A stretch of 51,439 nucleotides of DNA from Opitutales bacterium (GTDB lineage Bacteria; Verrucomicrobiota; Verrucomicrobiia; Opitutales; UBA2987), in assembly GCA_021772515.1 (NCBI GenBank), contig JAJFLU010000019.1, positions 1 through 51,439 on the forward strand, in the 5' to 3' direction. The notes beneath the pieces were generated by a model. That model worked only from the letters and a program-made list of their open reading frames with translations, had not been told where the DNA came from and did not search any database. The position numbers and the translations under genes were made by a program. Below are positions 33,454 to 42,495 of the stretch, one piece after another. Position 1 is the first letter of the stretch. Each line of letters opens with the position of its first letter.

Positions 33454-33471
33454 CGTACAATATGATGTACG
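33454..33471 (-). promoter_or_regulatory. Palindromic operator of the yefM-yoeB pair
   Basis: CGTACA-atatga-TGTACG (plus-strand reading) is a perfect 6+6 inverted repeat three bases from the antitoxin start. TGTACA-type palindromes are the known YefM operators in E. coli. Its place at the start codon means bound YefM would also block translation initiation or transcription start. Confidence 0.7.
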
Positions 33472-33514
33472 TGTCGGTCTCGTCAAATACAAAGATTTTT
33501 CTGAATTTAAATCC

Positions 33515-34324
33515 TTAAACCATGCAGGCGGGCATCAGGCCGTTGGTGGGATCGACTACGGATACCTGGAAGGCCTCTGTGTTTTCAATATAGGGGAGGA
33601 CGGTTTTGAGGCGGTTTTCGAGGAGGCTTACCTCGTTGCAGTCTTTGCTCAGGTGGGCGAGGAATACCTTTTTCCAACTGGTTTCTTCGGCGTTTTGCAG
33701 GTATTCGAGGGTGGCATCGTTGGAGAGGTGCCCGTGGCGGCTTTTGATGCGTTGCTTGACGGACCAGGGGCGGCGGTGATCCTCGTCCAGCAGGCGGGTT
33801 TCGTAATTGGCTTCGAGGACGAGGATATCGGCTTGGCGGAGGCGTTCCTTGACCAAGTGGGACAAATGGCCGAGGTCGGTGCACCAGGCTACCGTTTTTT
33901 GTGATTGCGCGCCGTTTTCGCCAACCTGCCGGAAGACAAAACCGACCGGGTCGCAGGCATCGTGCGGCACGGAAAAGGCCGTTACCTCCAGATCGCGGTA
34001 TCGAAAGCTCCCACCCGTTTCAAACAACTGCCAACCCACCCGACGGTTGAGTTTTGCCTGCACCGCCCCCGCCGTGCCGTGGTTGGCAAACACTTTGAAG
34101 GGACCGTTTCGGCAGAGACCGCCGATCCCACGGGAATGGTCGGAATGCTCGTGGGTGAGAAAAATGGCGTCGATATTGTCCCGCGATTCGCCGCAGGACT
34201 CCAGAAGATTGCAAAGCTGCCGGCCAGAGAAACCGGCATCGATAAGAATTTTGCAATTCTCCGTAGTCAGGAGGGCGCAGTTGCCGGAACTACTGCTGCC
34301 AAGGATTTGAAATTGGACTGCCAT
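33515..34324 (-). CDS. MBL-fold metallo-hydrolase (YycJ/WalJ-like)
   Basis: The ATG at 34324 gives 269 residues starting MAVQFQILGSSSSGNCALLT, the usual start of this group; the in-frame ATG at 34366 has no support. The metal-binding motif THEHSDHSRGIGG (HxHxDH) is followed by FSVPHDACDPVGF, WCTDLGH and SRHGHLSNDATLEYL, all typical of YycJ. Family members have been linked to DNA metabolism or exonuclease activity. It is divergent from folE2 with a control region of about 160 bases. Confidence 0.87.
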   Translation of the reverse strand: MAVQFQILGSSSSGNCALLTTENCKILIDAGFSGRQLCNLLESCGESRDNIDAIFLTHEHSDHSRGIGGLCRNGPFKVFANHGTAGAVQAKLNRRVGWQLFETGGSFRYRDLEVTAFSVPHDACDPVGFVFRQVGENGAQSQKTVAWCTDLGHLSHLVKERLRQADILVLEANYETRLLDEDHRRPWSVKQRIKSRHGHLSNDATLEYLQNAEETSWKKVFLAHLSKDCNEVSLLENRLKTVLPYIENTEAFQVSVVDPTNGLMPACMV

Positions 34325-34436
34325 CGTCGGGGGTTGACAATTAACCAGCGGCCTGATCGGGAGCAATGGTTTTTTTCAAATTTCTCACAATGTTTTCAAA
34401 ATACGCCCGTCTACAACTTATCCCAAAGGTCGGGCC

Positions 34437-34467
34437 TTGACTTGCTTTTTGGGGATTTTTTGATAAT
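34437..34467 (+). promoter_or_regulatory. Candidate promoter of folE2
   Basis: TTGACT (34437-34442, five of six matches) and GATAAT (34462-34467, five of six) are spaced by 19 bases, slightly long. They lie 20 bases before the ATG at 34488 in an otherwise T-rich strand. Confidence 0.4.
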
Positions 34468-34487
34468 TTCCCTTTTCTATTTATCTT

Positions 34488-35468
34488 ATGAAAGATTCAC
34501 AAAAAAGTAATTACGCCGTTACCGGTTCTGTAGAAAGCAATCCGCAAGCGGTTGAAAATGCGCAGGTGTTGACTGCTTCCGAGCAATACCGTGACAGCTT
34601 GCCCGATGTGCAAAATGCCTCTCCGGCGGAAATTCGCGGGGCCAATGTCCCCATTTTGCAGACCGGGATTTCCAATTTTCGCCTGCCGCTGAAAGTTCTC
34701 ACCGAGAAAAATGAGGCGGTCACACTTGAGGTATCCGTCAATGGCACCGTTTCTGTGGCGGCGGAGACCAAGGGCATCAACATGTCGCGGATCATGCGCA
34801 CTTTTTACAATTTCAAGGATCGGATTTTCACCCTCGAGTTGATCGAGGAGATCCTCCTGCGCTACAAAGCCGACCTTGCCAGTAGTCGGGCGCGCCTGCG
34901 GCTCTCATTTTCCTACCCCGTTTTGCAAAAAAGCCTCCGCAGCGGTCTTGAGGGCTACCAGTATTACCAGGTGACGTATGAGGGATTTGTCGATGACTTG
35001 GATCGTTTTCGCAAACGCATCCACTTCGATTTCATTTATTCCTCCGCCTGTCCTTCTTCGGCGGAATTGGCCGAGCATTCCCGCGAGGAGAAAAACCTCT
35101 ATGCCATCCCTCATTCCCAGAGGAGCAAGGCACGTTTGAGCGTCGAGGTGCGCCCGGGGGCCCTCCTTGGCATCGAGGATCTGCTCCGCCACTGTCAAAA
35201 AGGCCTTCCGACGGAGACGCAGGTCATGGTTCGCCGCGAGGATGAGCAGGCATTTGCCGAGCTAAACGGCGAACAACCCAAATTTGTGGAAGATGCCGTC
35301 CGTCTGGTTTACGAGCAGCTTCAGGGAGATGAGCGGATCGCGGATTTCCAGATCGCCTGTTCACACCTGGAATCCCTCCACTCCCACGATGCCGTGGCAG
35401 TGATCAACAAAGGCGTGTCGGGCGGCTTTACAGGCCAAATAGAAGACTTCGGCAGTCTGCTCTGCTAA
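34488..35468 (+). CDS. folE2: GTP cyclohydrolase FolE2 (type IB)
   Basis: 326 residues. The FolE2 motifs [43 protein letters not shown] and [16 protein letters not shown] are clear; Cys188 in the last is the metal-ligand/catalytic cysteine. The enzyme converts GTP to dihydroneopterin triphosphate, the first step of folate (and tetrahydromonapterin or queuosine) synthesis, with metals other than zinc being accepted. The N-terminal 50 residues are a variable extension. The C-terminus overlaps the convergent hicB gene by 4 bases. Confidence 0.9.
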   Translation: MKDSQKSNYAVTGSVESNPQAVENAQVLTASEQYRDSLPDVQNASPAEIRGANVPILQTGISNFRLPLKVLTEKNEAVTLEVSVNGTVSVAAETKGINMSRIMRTFYNFKDRIFTLELIEEILLRYKADLASSRARLRLSFSYPVLQKSLRSGLEGYQYYQVTYEGFVDDLDRFRKRIHFDFIYSSACPSSAELAEHSREEKNLYAIPHSQRSKARLSVEVRPGALLGIEDLLRHCQKGLPTETQVMVRREDEQAFAELNGEQPKFVEDAVRLVYEQLQGDERIADFQIACSHLESLHSHDAVAVINKGVSGGFTGQIEDFGSLLC

Positions 35469-35668
35469 TTGTGATTAACCCCAGCTAAACAATCACAATC
35501 GAGGGGCAGATTGTCCTCCTCCAGCGCTTCGATATACACGGATATCGCTTCCTTGATATTGGATAGAGCCTCTTTTTTGGTGTTTCCTTGGGAAATACAG
35601 CCTGGCAGGCTGGGACATTCTACAACCCAGTAACCGTTCTCTCCAGGGTAAACTAAAACCTGTCTCAT
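35465..35668 (-). CDS. Orphan HicB-like protein
   Basis: 67 residues with the HicB N-terminal fold: [20 protein letters not shown] and [19 protein letters not shown]. These are partial RNase H-like antitoxin domains. The usual C-terminal DNA-binding part is absent and no hicA toxin is found in the flanking 100 bases on either side. Single HicB domains are common in chromosomes and may be decayed antitoxins or independent regulators. Confidence 0.8.
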   Translation of the reverse strand: MRQVLVYPGENGYWVVECPSLPGCISQGNTKKEALSNIKEAISVYIEALEEDNLPLDCDCLAGVNHN

Positions 35669-35766
35669 ATGATGATCAGTATCGTCGAAAAGGCCGTTGA
35701 AGCAAGTTTTTTAGATACCCTCGCAGGCAGCGGGATTGCAAAATGCAGGATGTGGTCGAGCTCCGC

Positions 35767-36807
35767 TCAGCCGAAGAATTTTAATTGGCCGTCATTTGGT
35801 TTGGTGAGGCCGACTACGAGATAGGCTTTTTCCGTCAATGTGCGCCCTTGCGGAGTGCGTTGCAGGTAGCCCTCCTGAATAAGGTAGGGCTCGTGAACTT
35901 CCTCCAGGGTATGCTCCTCTTCCCCGACCGCCACGGCGATTGTGCCAAGCCCGACGGGACCTCCTTTGTAGTTTTCGGCCATCAGGCGCAGGATGCGTTT
36001 ATCCATTTCGTCCAGGCCATTTTGGTCAATTTCGAGCAGTTCCAGTGCCGCCGCCGCGACGTTTGCGGTAATTTTGCCCTCGGCCCGCTGTTGGGCAAAG
36101 TCTCGCACGAAATGGATCAGGTTATTGGCGATTCGAGGAGTTCCCCGGGCCCGTCCGGCGATTACCGCAATGCCATCGTCATCGGTTTCCACCTTCAACA
36201 GGCCGCAACTGCGCCCAACGATGGTGCGCATTTGGTCGCGATCATAATAGTCGAGCCGGGTTTGCAGGGTGAACCGACTGCGTAAGGGCGCGGTCAGCAG
36301 GCCGAGGCGTGTCGTCGCCCCCACCAAGGTGAATCGGGCGATGTTCAGTCGCACGCTGCGGGCGTTGGGTCCCTGGTCGAGCAGGATATCGATGCGAAAA
36401 TCCTCCATGGCCGAATAAAGGTATTCCTCGACCGTTTTCGGAATGCGGTGAATTTCGTCGATAAACAGGATGTCGCCTTCCTCGAGGTTGGTCAGCATAC
36501 CGGCGAGATCCCCCGGCTTTTCGACCACCGGCCCCGAGGTAATGACCACCTTTTTATCCATTTCGTGCCCCAAAATACAGGCCAGGGTCGTTTTACCAAG
36601 CCCCGGCGGGCCGCTGATGAGGATGTGGTTAAGGACATCCGCCCGGTCCCGCGCCGCCCCCACCATGATTTTCAGCCGCTCCAAAGTTTTGCTCTGCCCG
36701 GTAAAATCACCAAAAGCAGTAGGGCGCAATGCCGCCTCCACGTTCTCGTTTCGTTCGAGGGCGGTTTGCAGGTAATGGGTTCCCTTATTTTCTTCGCTCA
36801 AATCCAT
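35767..36807 (-). CDS. ruvB: Holliday junction branch migration ATPase RuvB
   Basis: 346 residues, normal length. Walker A GPPGLGKTT is at residues 66-74, Walker B LFIDEIHR near 119, then the sensor region GATTRLGLLTAPLRSRF (arginine finger) and the winged-helix end with DKRILRLMAENYKGGPVG. RuvB drives branch migration of recombination intermediates with RuvA. ruvA and ruvC are not in this window. It lies 9 bases after murA on the same strand. Confidence 0.97.
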   Translation of the reverse strand: MDLSEENKGTHYLQTALERNENVEAALRPTAFGDFTGQSKTLERLKIMVGAARDRADVLNHILISGPPGLGKTTLACILGHEMDKKVVITSGPVVEKPGDLAGMLTNLEEGDILFIDEIHRIPKTVEEYLYSAMEDFRIDILLDQGPNARSVRLNIARFTLVGATTRLGLLTAPLRSRFTLQTRLDYYDRDQMRTIVGRSCGLLKVETDDDGIAVIAGRARGTPRIANNLIHFVRDFAQQRAEGKITANVAAAALELLEIDQNGLDEMDKRILRLMAENYKGGPVGLGTIAVAVGEEEHTLEEVHEPYLIQEGYLQRTPQGRTLTEKAYLVVGLTKPNDGQLKFFG

Positions 36808-36816
36808 AGACGTGAT

Positions 36817-38115
36817 CTAGCCTTCCTCCAGAATTTCTTGGGGCATTTCCGAGGCCGGGAGCCGAACGATGTCCGCTTCCAGCCCTCTCAGCCTTTCGTC
36901 AATGCGCTCGTAACCCCGGTCGATATGGTAAATACGCTGAATCCATGTCTCGCCCTGGGCTGCCAACCCGGCCAGAATCAGGGCCGCGCTGGCTCTCAGA
37001 TCCGATGCCATGACGGGCGCCCCGGACAGCGTTTCCTTGCCCTTGATGATTGCGCTGGGGCCTTCGATTGCGATATCTGCCCCCATTCGTTGAAGCTCCG
37101 GTACGTGCATAAACCGATTGGGATAAATCTTTTCGGTCAAAATGCTCAAACCCGGAGTAAGGCTCATCAGTGCGCACATTTGGGCCTGTAAATCGGTGGG
37201 AAACGCGGGGTGGGGCAGGGTGATTAAATCGACCGGGCGGCGCTTCCCCCCGGGTATCACGCGAATTTTGTCCTCCCCAACGATCTCGGTTTCTATGTGC
37301 GCCTCTTCCAACTTGTCCAAAAGTGCGCTGAGGTGGTTTGGCTGTGTGCCGCAGACCGTCAAATCCCCGCCCGTAATGGCTCCGGCAATCAGGAAGGTTC
37401 CCGCCTCGATACGATCGGAAATGATTCGGTAATGGCAGCCGTGTAATTTCTCGACCCCTTCCACCGTCAGGTGATGGCTGCCAACCCCACTGATTTCCGC
37501 CCCCATCGCCTTGAGCATACCGCAGAGATCGACAATCTCCGGCTCGCAGGCCGCGCTCTCGATGCGGGTGCGTCCCGGAGCCAGCACGGCAGCCATGAGG
37601 AGATTGGCCGTGCCGGTGACTGTCGAGCCATGCCTGCCGCCGAGAAAAAGATCGCCCCCGCGCATGGCATGGCCATCGATATGAACATAGCCATTGGAAA
37701 TTCTGAGGTCGCAATTGAGTTTGCCCAAACCCTTGAGATGGAGATCGATGGGGCGCGGCCCGATCACACAACCCCCCGGCAATGATACCTCGGCCTCGCG
37801 CAGCCTCCCCACCAGCGGGCCTATCAAACACACCGAAGCGCGCATTTTACGGACGAGATCATAGGGAGCCTTCGAGTGTATGTTTTCGGCCTTGAAGGAC
37901 CAGCCATGCGCCCCTTGACGCTCCACTTTTGCGCCCAGACAACCCAGGATTTCCGCCATATAACGGACATCGCTCAAGTCCGGCACATTATCGATAACAC
38001 ACTCCTCATCCGTCAATAGAGTGGCCGCAAAAATGGGCAGAGCGGCGTTTTTAGCGCCACTTACGGTAATTTCACCGCGCAAGGGATTTCCGCCCCTGAT
38101 TCTCAGGACTTCCAT
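36817..38115 (-). CDS. murA: UDP-N-acetylglucosamine 1-carboxyvinyltransferase
   Basis: 432 residues of the EPSP-synthase fold, starting MEVLRIRGGNPLRGEITVSGAK with the substrate-binding KNAALP. The phosphoenolpyruvate-binding cysteine, target of fosfomycin, is Cys116 in GGCVIGPRP. It catalyses the first committed step of peptidoglycan synthesis. The gene is between the basic disordered protein gene (19 bases upstream) and ruvB (9 bases downstream), probably one transcript. Confidence 0.97.
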   Translation of the reverse strand: MEVLRIRGGNPLRGEITVSGAKNAALPIFAATLLTDEECVIDNVPDLSDVRYMAEILGCLGAKVERQGAHGWSFKAENIHSKAPYDLVRKMRASVCLIGPLVGRLREAEVSLPGGCVIGPRPIDLHLKGLGKLNCDLRISNGYVHIDGHAMRGGDLFLGGRHGSTVTGTANLLMAAVLAPGRTRIESAACEPEIVDLCGMLKAMGAEISGVGSHHLTVEGVEKLHGCHYRIISDRIEAGTFLIAGAITGGDLTVCGTQPNHLSALLDKLEEAHIETEIVGEDKIRVIPGGKRRPVDLITLPHPAFPTDLQAQMCALMSLTPGLSILTEKIYPNRFMHVPELQRMGADIAIEGPSAIIKGKETLSGAPVMASDLRASAALILAGLAAQGETWIQRIYHIDRGYERIDERLRGLEADIVRLPASEMPQEILEEG

Positions 38116-38134
38116 GAATCAATCCGAAACGGGG

Positions 38135-38854
38135 TCAATCTTTGCGGGAGGAAGGGTTATTGGGGCGCTGGTTGGAGGAAGGTTTTCTTCTTCGGCGGCG
38201 GTTACGGTTCGCATTGGGATTGGGGCTGGATTTCTTGTCATTCGGGGGCTCCGCTCGGGAATTTGAACTTCCTCTATTGTCTGGTCCACTCCTTTTGCCT
38301 CCCTGCTTATTCGGGCCACCCCTGCGATTGCCTCCACGGCCTTGTTTTTGCCTGTCCTGCTTCCATCGGTCCTTTCCCTCGGCTCCTCCGGCGCGGTTGT
38401 TGGATTTCCGTTGATTTTTGCCTCCTCGCCTCCTCGGTCGATTCCGCCTCGGTGGGCGACCCTCTCTGCGCGGCTGCTCCTTTTTCTTTTTGGGAAAAAC
38501 GTTTCCCCATAATTTCTTCAGGATGTCTAAAAAATCCTTTACAAAGTCTCCGATGCCCTCTGAAAACGCGGAATTCGATAATTTGTAATTCGGCCCAAGA
38601 TTTATCTTTTGTGTATATTTCTTGGAACGCCGGACCCTTTGCTCCTTTCTTCGCATTGCGGCCCGGTTGAGTGGCGGCGGACCATTTCTATTGGGTGAGT
38701 ATTCGGTAATATCGCCCCTATGGGGAGCGCTTGGCGCCAATGTCGTCGAGCCACCGGCAGGCTGCTTGCCGTCGTGATTCATACGGTATCCGGCATCTTC
38801 AGATTGGGAACCATCCCCGTCCCGATTGTTTTCAAAATCTTCAAAAGTTGGCAT
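38135..38854 (-). CDS. Basic, low-complexity (Arg/Gly/Asn-rich) protein of unknown function
   Basis: 239 residues. The first 60 are acidic-polar and without predicted structure. A middle segment KINLGPNYKLSNSAFSEGIG followed by DFVKDFLDILKKLWGNVFP looks like a short amphipathic helix. From about residue 125 to the end it is a run of Arg, Lys, Gly, Asn and Pro with many RRG, GGN and NRR units, like RNA-binding disordered tails. I recognise no family. Its isoelectric point must be very high. It heads the probable murA-ruvB transcript, which hints at a nucleic-acid-related role; that is inference. Confidence 0.65.
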   Translation of the reverse strand: MPTFEDFENNRDGDGSQSEDAGYRMNHDGKQPAGGSTTLAPSAPHRGDITEYSPNRNGPPPLNRAAMRRKEQRVRRSKKYTQKINLGPNYKLSNSAFSEGIGDFVKDFLDILKKLWGNVFPKKKKEQPRREGRPPRRNRPRRRGGKNQRKSNNRAGGAEGKDRWKQDRQKQGRGGNRRGGPNKQGGKRSGPDNRGSSNSRAEPPNDKKSSPNPNANRNRRRRRKPSSNQRPNNPSSRKD

Positions 38855-39171
38855 TTAAAGTAAATCCTCAAAAATATTATAATAAAAATTGTGCGGCTAC
38901 CTTTAGAATGTGACTCCAATCGGCGCCTCTGACAATCAATCTTTTTGACACCCGAAACGAATATGAGAAGCACCGAGCCGCGAGTAATCTCAAATTGAAG
39001 CCCGTGGTCGCCGCCAGAGAGCTTTAAAAACGGCGAAAGCATCCAGTTACCGGGATTGATCCCCCAAAGTTGCCTGAATTTCCCACCGGATTCAATTCTT
39101 TTTTCATCAAGAGATCACACTAAGCGAAATAGAAAACCACAATAATTCGAAATTCCACACCTAACAGGAAT
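38855..39171. other. Intergenic stretch, no supported gene
   Basis: About 317 AT-rich bases. On the minus strand a frame is open from about 39110 down into the next gene (for example LWGINPGNWMLSPFLKLSGG) but it lacks a good start and overlaps the start of the basic protein gene, so I regard it as chance or a worn relic. The promoter for the basic protein-murA-ruvB transcript should be near 38870-38900, where the DNA is a run of A and T. Confidence 0.4.
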
Positions 39172-39534
39172 TTACTGCAAAGATTTCGTATCATTAATAA
39201 TATCCCTGAGTCTCAAATCGAAATATCTATCAAATGTCTCAGAGTCGAGCTCCTCACCAAACATCGAGTGATCTTGGATGAAGCGGTTCAGTTCCACTTT
39301 CAAAAACTTAGGCTTCAACTTTTCAACGTGTTTCCAAAAAGCAACTTCATCTCCAAAATTGCCAATTCCCGGACTGATCCATACCGCGTTTTCTTCCTGA
39401 AAATACAACTTCTCAAATTTCGGCGCGGAAATAAGACTCTTCATCTTATCAATGAAAAGTGGTTTGGGGTCGATCAAGATTGCTGAGACTCGAAGTAGGT
39501 TGAAATCGATTTCATCAAACGTTTTCATATTCAT
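39172..39534 (-). CDS. Hypothetical protein
   Basis: 120 residues, soluble and mixed-charge, starting MNMKTFDEIDFNLLRVSAIL; the second ATG (third codon) is also possible. No motif or family was recognised. Codon use is less GC-rich than in the housekeeping genes nearby, as is that of the next gene, which suggests a locally acquired or less expressed segment. Evidence that it is real is its length and protein-like composition. Confidence 0.45.
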   Translation of the reverse strand: MNMKTFDEIDFNLLRVSAILIDPKPLFIDKMKSLISAPKFEKLYFQEENAVWISPGIGNFGDEVAFWKHVEKLKPKFLKVELNRFIQDHSMFGEELDSETFDRYFDLRLRDIINDTKSLQ

Positions 39535-39569
39535 AACTTATGAATTTAAAATTTCCACCCACGATATCC

Positions 39570-40130
39570 TCAGCTTATTAGATCGCTCATTTTCCTGGAG
39601 ATTACCCGCCAGCCTTCTTTGGTTTTCTTCAGTTTGTAAAAATAGTCCTCTGCTGCAAAGCCGCCTCCATACATATTTAGAGTGGCCTCAGCAATTCCAT
39701 TTTCAATTTCGATGTGATATACACTCAGAATCCAGCCATGAACATTCCTTTTTTTCTTATCACGCAATCTGAGTTTTCTAGAAACTTTCGAACGGTTTAC
39801 ATGGGCAATTTCAGGCACCGAACCTTTATACTCATCAATTAATCGAGCCGTTATTTCATCCGTGCTATCGACATACAAAACAGCATGGTGCCTACCTTCG
39901 CTGAGAGATTTATACAATTCAAACTTTATCTTTATCTGGTCTCTCAGGATTGCCTCCTCGATCAACGGCTTCTCCCGGGCCAGTGAAGCCGGAGTTTCGA
40001 CCAGCTTCCAACCACCATCACTATAACTTGCAAACGGCGATGAAAATATACCCCAAACAAGAATAAGAAAACATAGCCTAATCCCGAATGTTAAAATATT
40101 TTTGGCAGCATACATATTTAAGGACTCCAA
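39570..40130 (-). CDS. Hypothetical exported protein
   Basis: 186 residues. A signal peptide is visible: a short charged start, hydrophobic core GIRLCFLILVWGIFSS and small residues (SPFASYS) for cleavage near residue 36. The mature part has alternating charged and hydrophobic segments, ending KKTKEGWRVISRKMSD, which resembles the last strand of NTF2/SnoaL-like or DUF4019-type domains. The ATG at 40115 (MYAAKN) is an alternative start. AT-rich relative to its surroundings. Function unknown. Confidence 0.55.
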   Translation of the reverse strand: MESLNMYAAKNILTFGIRLCFLILVWGIFSSPFASYSDGGWKLVETPASLAREKPLIEEAILRDQIKIKFELYKSLSEGRHHAVLYVDSTDEITARLIDEYKGSVPEIAHVNRSKVSRKLRLRDKKKRNVHGWILSVYHIEIENGIAEATLNMYGGGFAAEDYFYKLKKTKEGWRVISRKMSDLIS

Positions 40131-40476
40131 GATACTCCTATATCAAGATCAAACAACTCTGGAAAGTATCGATAAAAAGGCAAGCAGAGATGCGAGCAAA
40201 AGCTGCGTATGAGGAAGTGAGTTTATCCTATGGTGTAGCGAGGCTTCGAAGAGGTCGCGCAAATCTCGAACGCTTGAATATTAATTTGCCTTTGTAGAAA
40301 AAAATAAACAATTGATGTTCCTGTTTTTTAACCACAGATTTCACAGATAATTTATTATGATAGACTGCTTTCTAATAGCACTTTATCTTTACGTGTATTG
40401 TTGAAATATTATGATGGAAAATGAGGCAATCCCACAAATCTATGGACTAGTTGCAACGCTGATAATAGGGGGCGGC
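40131..40476. other. Intergenic stretch with a fragment of a common bacterial intergenic repeat
   Basis: About 346 bases. Near 40330-40348 it contains AACCACAGATTTCACAGAT, a short motif I know as a frequent intergenic repeat in several environmental genomes. A frame on the plus strand (MRAKAAYEEVSLSYGVARL, from 40190) has protein-like composition but no start signal and no recognised family. No RNA gene is seen. Confidence 0.35.
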
Positions 40477-40953
40477 ATGGATGATTTGTTCTTTGTGTTG
40501 ACGCTTGGCTCGGCGCTGGGCTGTGGGTTGATGGCCGGCGTCTTTTTCGCTTTTTCGACCTTTGTCATGAGCGCCCTTGCACGGCTTGAGCCGCCGCGGG
40601 GCATTGAAGCCATGCAATCGATCAACCGTACGGTGATCAATCCCTGGTTTCTGGGTGTTTTCTTTGGGACTGCGGTGGATTGTATCGTGCTGGCCGCTTA
40701 CTCGCTATTGAGGTGGCATCAACCCGGTGCGGGTTATCTGCTTTTTGGCAGTCTGCTTTATTTCATAGGCACTTTTTTGGTAACCGTTGTTTTCAACGTG
40801 CCCATGAACAATGCCCTGGAAACGGTCGAGCCAACAAGCGACGATGCCCCTGGCCACTGGGCCAATTACCTTGTCAGGTGGACGGCCTGGAACCATGTTC
40901 GAACGGCGGCAGCCCTATTGGGGGCGGCATTGCTCACCCTTGCGATTTGGTAA
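40477..40953 (+). CDS. DUF1772 (anthrone-oxygenase-like) membrane protein
   Basis: The ATG at 40477 follows AGGGGG closely, so the product is 158 residues. Four membrane helices are visible, with GLMAGVFFAFSTFVMSALARL in the first, FNVPMNNALE between the third and fourth, and WTAWNHVRTAAALLGAALL at the end. These are the DUF1772 hallmarks. A few fungal relatives are anthrone oxygenases; bacterial members are uncharacterised. It stands alone with no partner genes. Confidence 0.8.
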   Translation: MDDLFFVLTLGSALGCGLMAGVFFAFSTFVMSALARLEPPRGIEAMQSINRTVINPWFLGVFFGTAVDCIVLAAYSLLRWHQPGAGYLLFGSLLYFIGTFLVTVVFNVPMNNALETVEPTSDDAPGHWANYLVRWTAWNHVRTAAALLGAALLTLAIW

Positions 40954-41037
40954 CGCGGGGAAAATTTAGAAACTGGTGCACTGGGGCTTTGTCGCAACGT
41001 AACACCGGCAAACTGGGGACGAGTCCTATTACACCGA

Positions 41038-41994
41038 CTAGTTTGGTTCCCTATCCATGCTATTTTTTGTACTTTTCCAACGCCTCATCATCTCGTCAAC
41101 GAACTTTCGATCACCGCGCGATTCCGGAGAAATCCACAATTCGAACTCGTAGCCGTCAACTTCCGTAATCGTAATCACGGTATCGTTCCAAGATGATTTT
41201 GACCAAACCACTGAAATGTCATCGATATCTCCGTAGGCAACATTACCTCCGTACAATTCCCCGTCTTCCGGGTTGTGCTCATAAGAAACAACGTATCCAT
41301 CACTAATAAATTGCCCATCGTCCTTAATCGACCAGATTTCGCTCGTGTAGAAGTATAGGATCTCTTCATCCCCATTGAGAAGATCCTGCGCTTTTAGATA
41401 ATCCAGATCCTTTTTCCATAGTCGGGACCCCTCTACGACCGACGCGCTCGGCAAATAATTTATAGATGAAAGGATCGTGAACGCCACTGCTAGACTACCC
41501 ATGCACATGCCAACGTAGTTCCAACCTCGAAAGCGTTCATTAGGGTCCAAATTAGGGGCTGCCCTGTGGTTTATCTGTTCGATGGCGCTCCGAACTGGAA
41601 GGAGTAACAGAAAGTAGAAAAATCCAATGAGTCCCCATGGGTCCGGTAAAGGCGATACTATTAGAATAAAGAGAAACAACGCTATTGCGAGCGACCCCGG
41701 ACTGAACTGGGGATTGGGCGTTTGTTTATGAACTGCCGAGAAAAGGGAGTGGGCCGTAACCGCGAAGAAAATCGTACGAGGTAGAGGCCAGATTTCACGT
41801 CCCTGATTTCTCATACATTGAAAATTTTTGTAAAACCAATACAACGGATATAAGTTTAGAGTAGAAATGGACATGACAGCGAATTTCACTGCGCCTACGG
41901 TGAAAAAAATCGCCAATTTTTCCGGTTCCGGTTCGTGACTTAGGTTGGCCGTGGCATCGCCAAAGTATGATTGACTGGACATAAATTGTTTCAT
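41038..41994 (-). CDS. Hypothetical membrane protein with N-terminal DUF4234-like region
   Basis: 318 residues. Residues 25-55 read FFTVGAVKFAVMSISTLNLY followed by PLYWFYKNFQ, resembling DUF4234-type proteins that have a membrane pair with LYPxYWFYKN. Further helices lie near 70-85, 100-135 and 160-180, and the C-terminal 130 residues are soluble with many acidic and aromatic residues. I do not recognise the C-terminal part. The gene is isolated and AT-rich. Function unknown. Confidence 0.6.
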   Translation of the reverse strand: MKQFMSSQSYFGDATANLSHEPEPEKLAIFFTVGAVKFAVMSISTLNLYPLYWFYKNFQCMRNQGREIWPLPRTIFFAVTAHSLFSAVHKQTPNPQFSPGSLAIALFLFILIVSPLPDPWGLIGFFYFLLLLPVRSAIEQINHRAAPNLDPNERFRGWNYVGMCMGSLAVAFTILSSINYLPSASVVEGSRLWKKDLDYLKAQDLLNGDEEILYFYTSEIWSIKDDGQFISDGYVVSYEHNPEDGELYGGNVAYGDIDDISVVWSKSSWNDTVITITEVDGYEFELWISPESRGDRKFVDEMMRRWKSTKNSMDREPN

Positions 41995-42120
41995 TACAGA
42001 TGTGAAAGTAGTTTATTGTTCATGTTATTCGCAAGGACGAAGCACGATCGTTGAAAACAACAACCTTTTTTGGATTGCTGGGTTGGGGGATACGGTTAGA
42101 TATTGCTCGGATCGATTTGA

Positions 42121-42492
42121 ATGAGCGAAATTAACACAGAGAATGAGAATGCGGTGGATTCCTTTGCGAATGCCGATGTGGGGCCGGACCTCCATGATTC
42201 GGCTGTCCATGCCTCGCTTGATCGTTATTGGTGGGCGAACATCAAGTTGACGGTATTTTTGATCGCGGTGTGGGCGTTTGTCGGTTTGGGATGCGGGGTG
42301 TTGTGGGCGGATTTTTTAAACAATTACAAGCTCCCCGGGACGGGTTATCCGCTGGGATTCTGGTTTGCCCAGCAGGGCAGCATCATCGTTTTTGTGCTGC
42401 TCATTTTGGTCTATTGCGTTTATATGAACCGGCTCGACGCGAAACATCACCGAGAATTGGAAGCGATCAAAAAAGAGGGGAGGAGTCGCTGA
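42121..42492 (+). CDS. DUF4212 small subunit of a sodium/solute symporter
   Basis: 123 residues with the family motif YWWANIKLTVFLIAVWAFVG and NYKLPGTGYPLGFWFAQQGS, two membrane helices and a short basic tail. DUF4212 proteins sit directly before a large SSS permease in the VC_2705-like group and are taken to be an accessory subunit. The permease starts 3 bases after the stop here, so translation is coupled. Confidence 0.9.
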   Translation: MSEINTENENAVDSFANADVGPDLHDSAVHASLDRYWWANIKLTVFLIAVWAFVGLGCGVLWADFLNNYKLPGTGYPLGFWFAQQGSIIVFVLLILVYCVYMNRLDAKHHRELEAIKKEGRSR

Positions 42493-42495
42493 CCG

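Noticed and set aside
36899..37831. A 310-codon minus-strand frame overlapping murA
   Set aside because: It is the shifted frame of murA, which has the catalytic cysteine and the right length.
38779..39042. An 87-codon minus-strand frame upstream of the basic protein gene
   Set aside because: Overlaps the start of the better-supported gene, starts inside a stretch with no signal, and its last third is low-complexity AT-rich translation.
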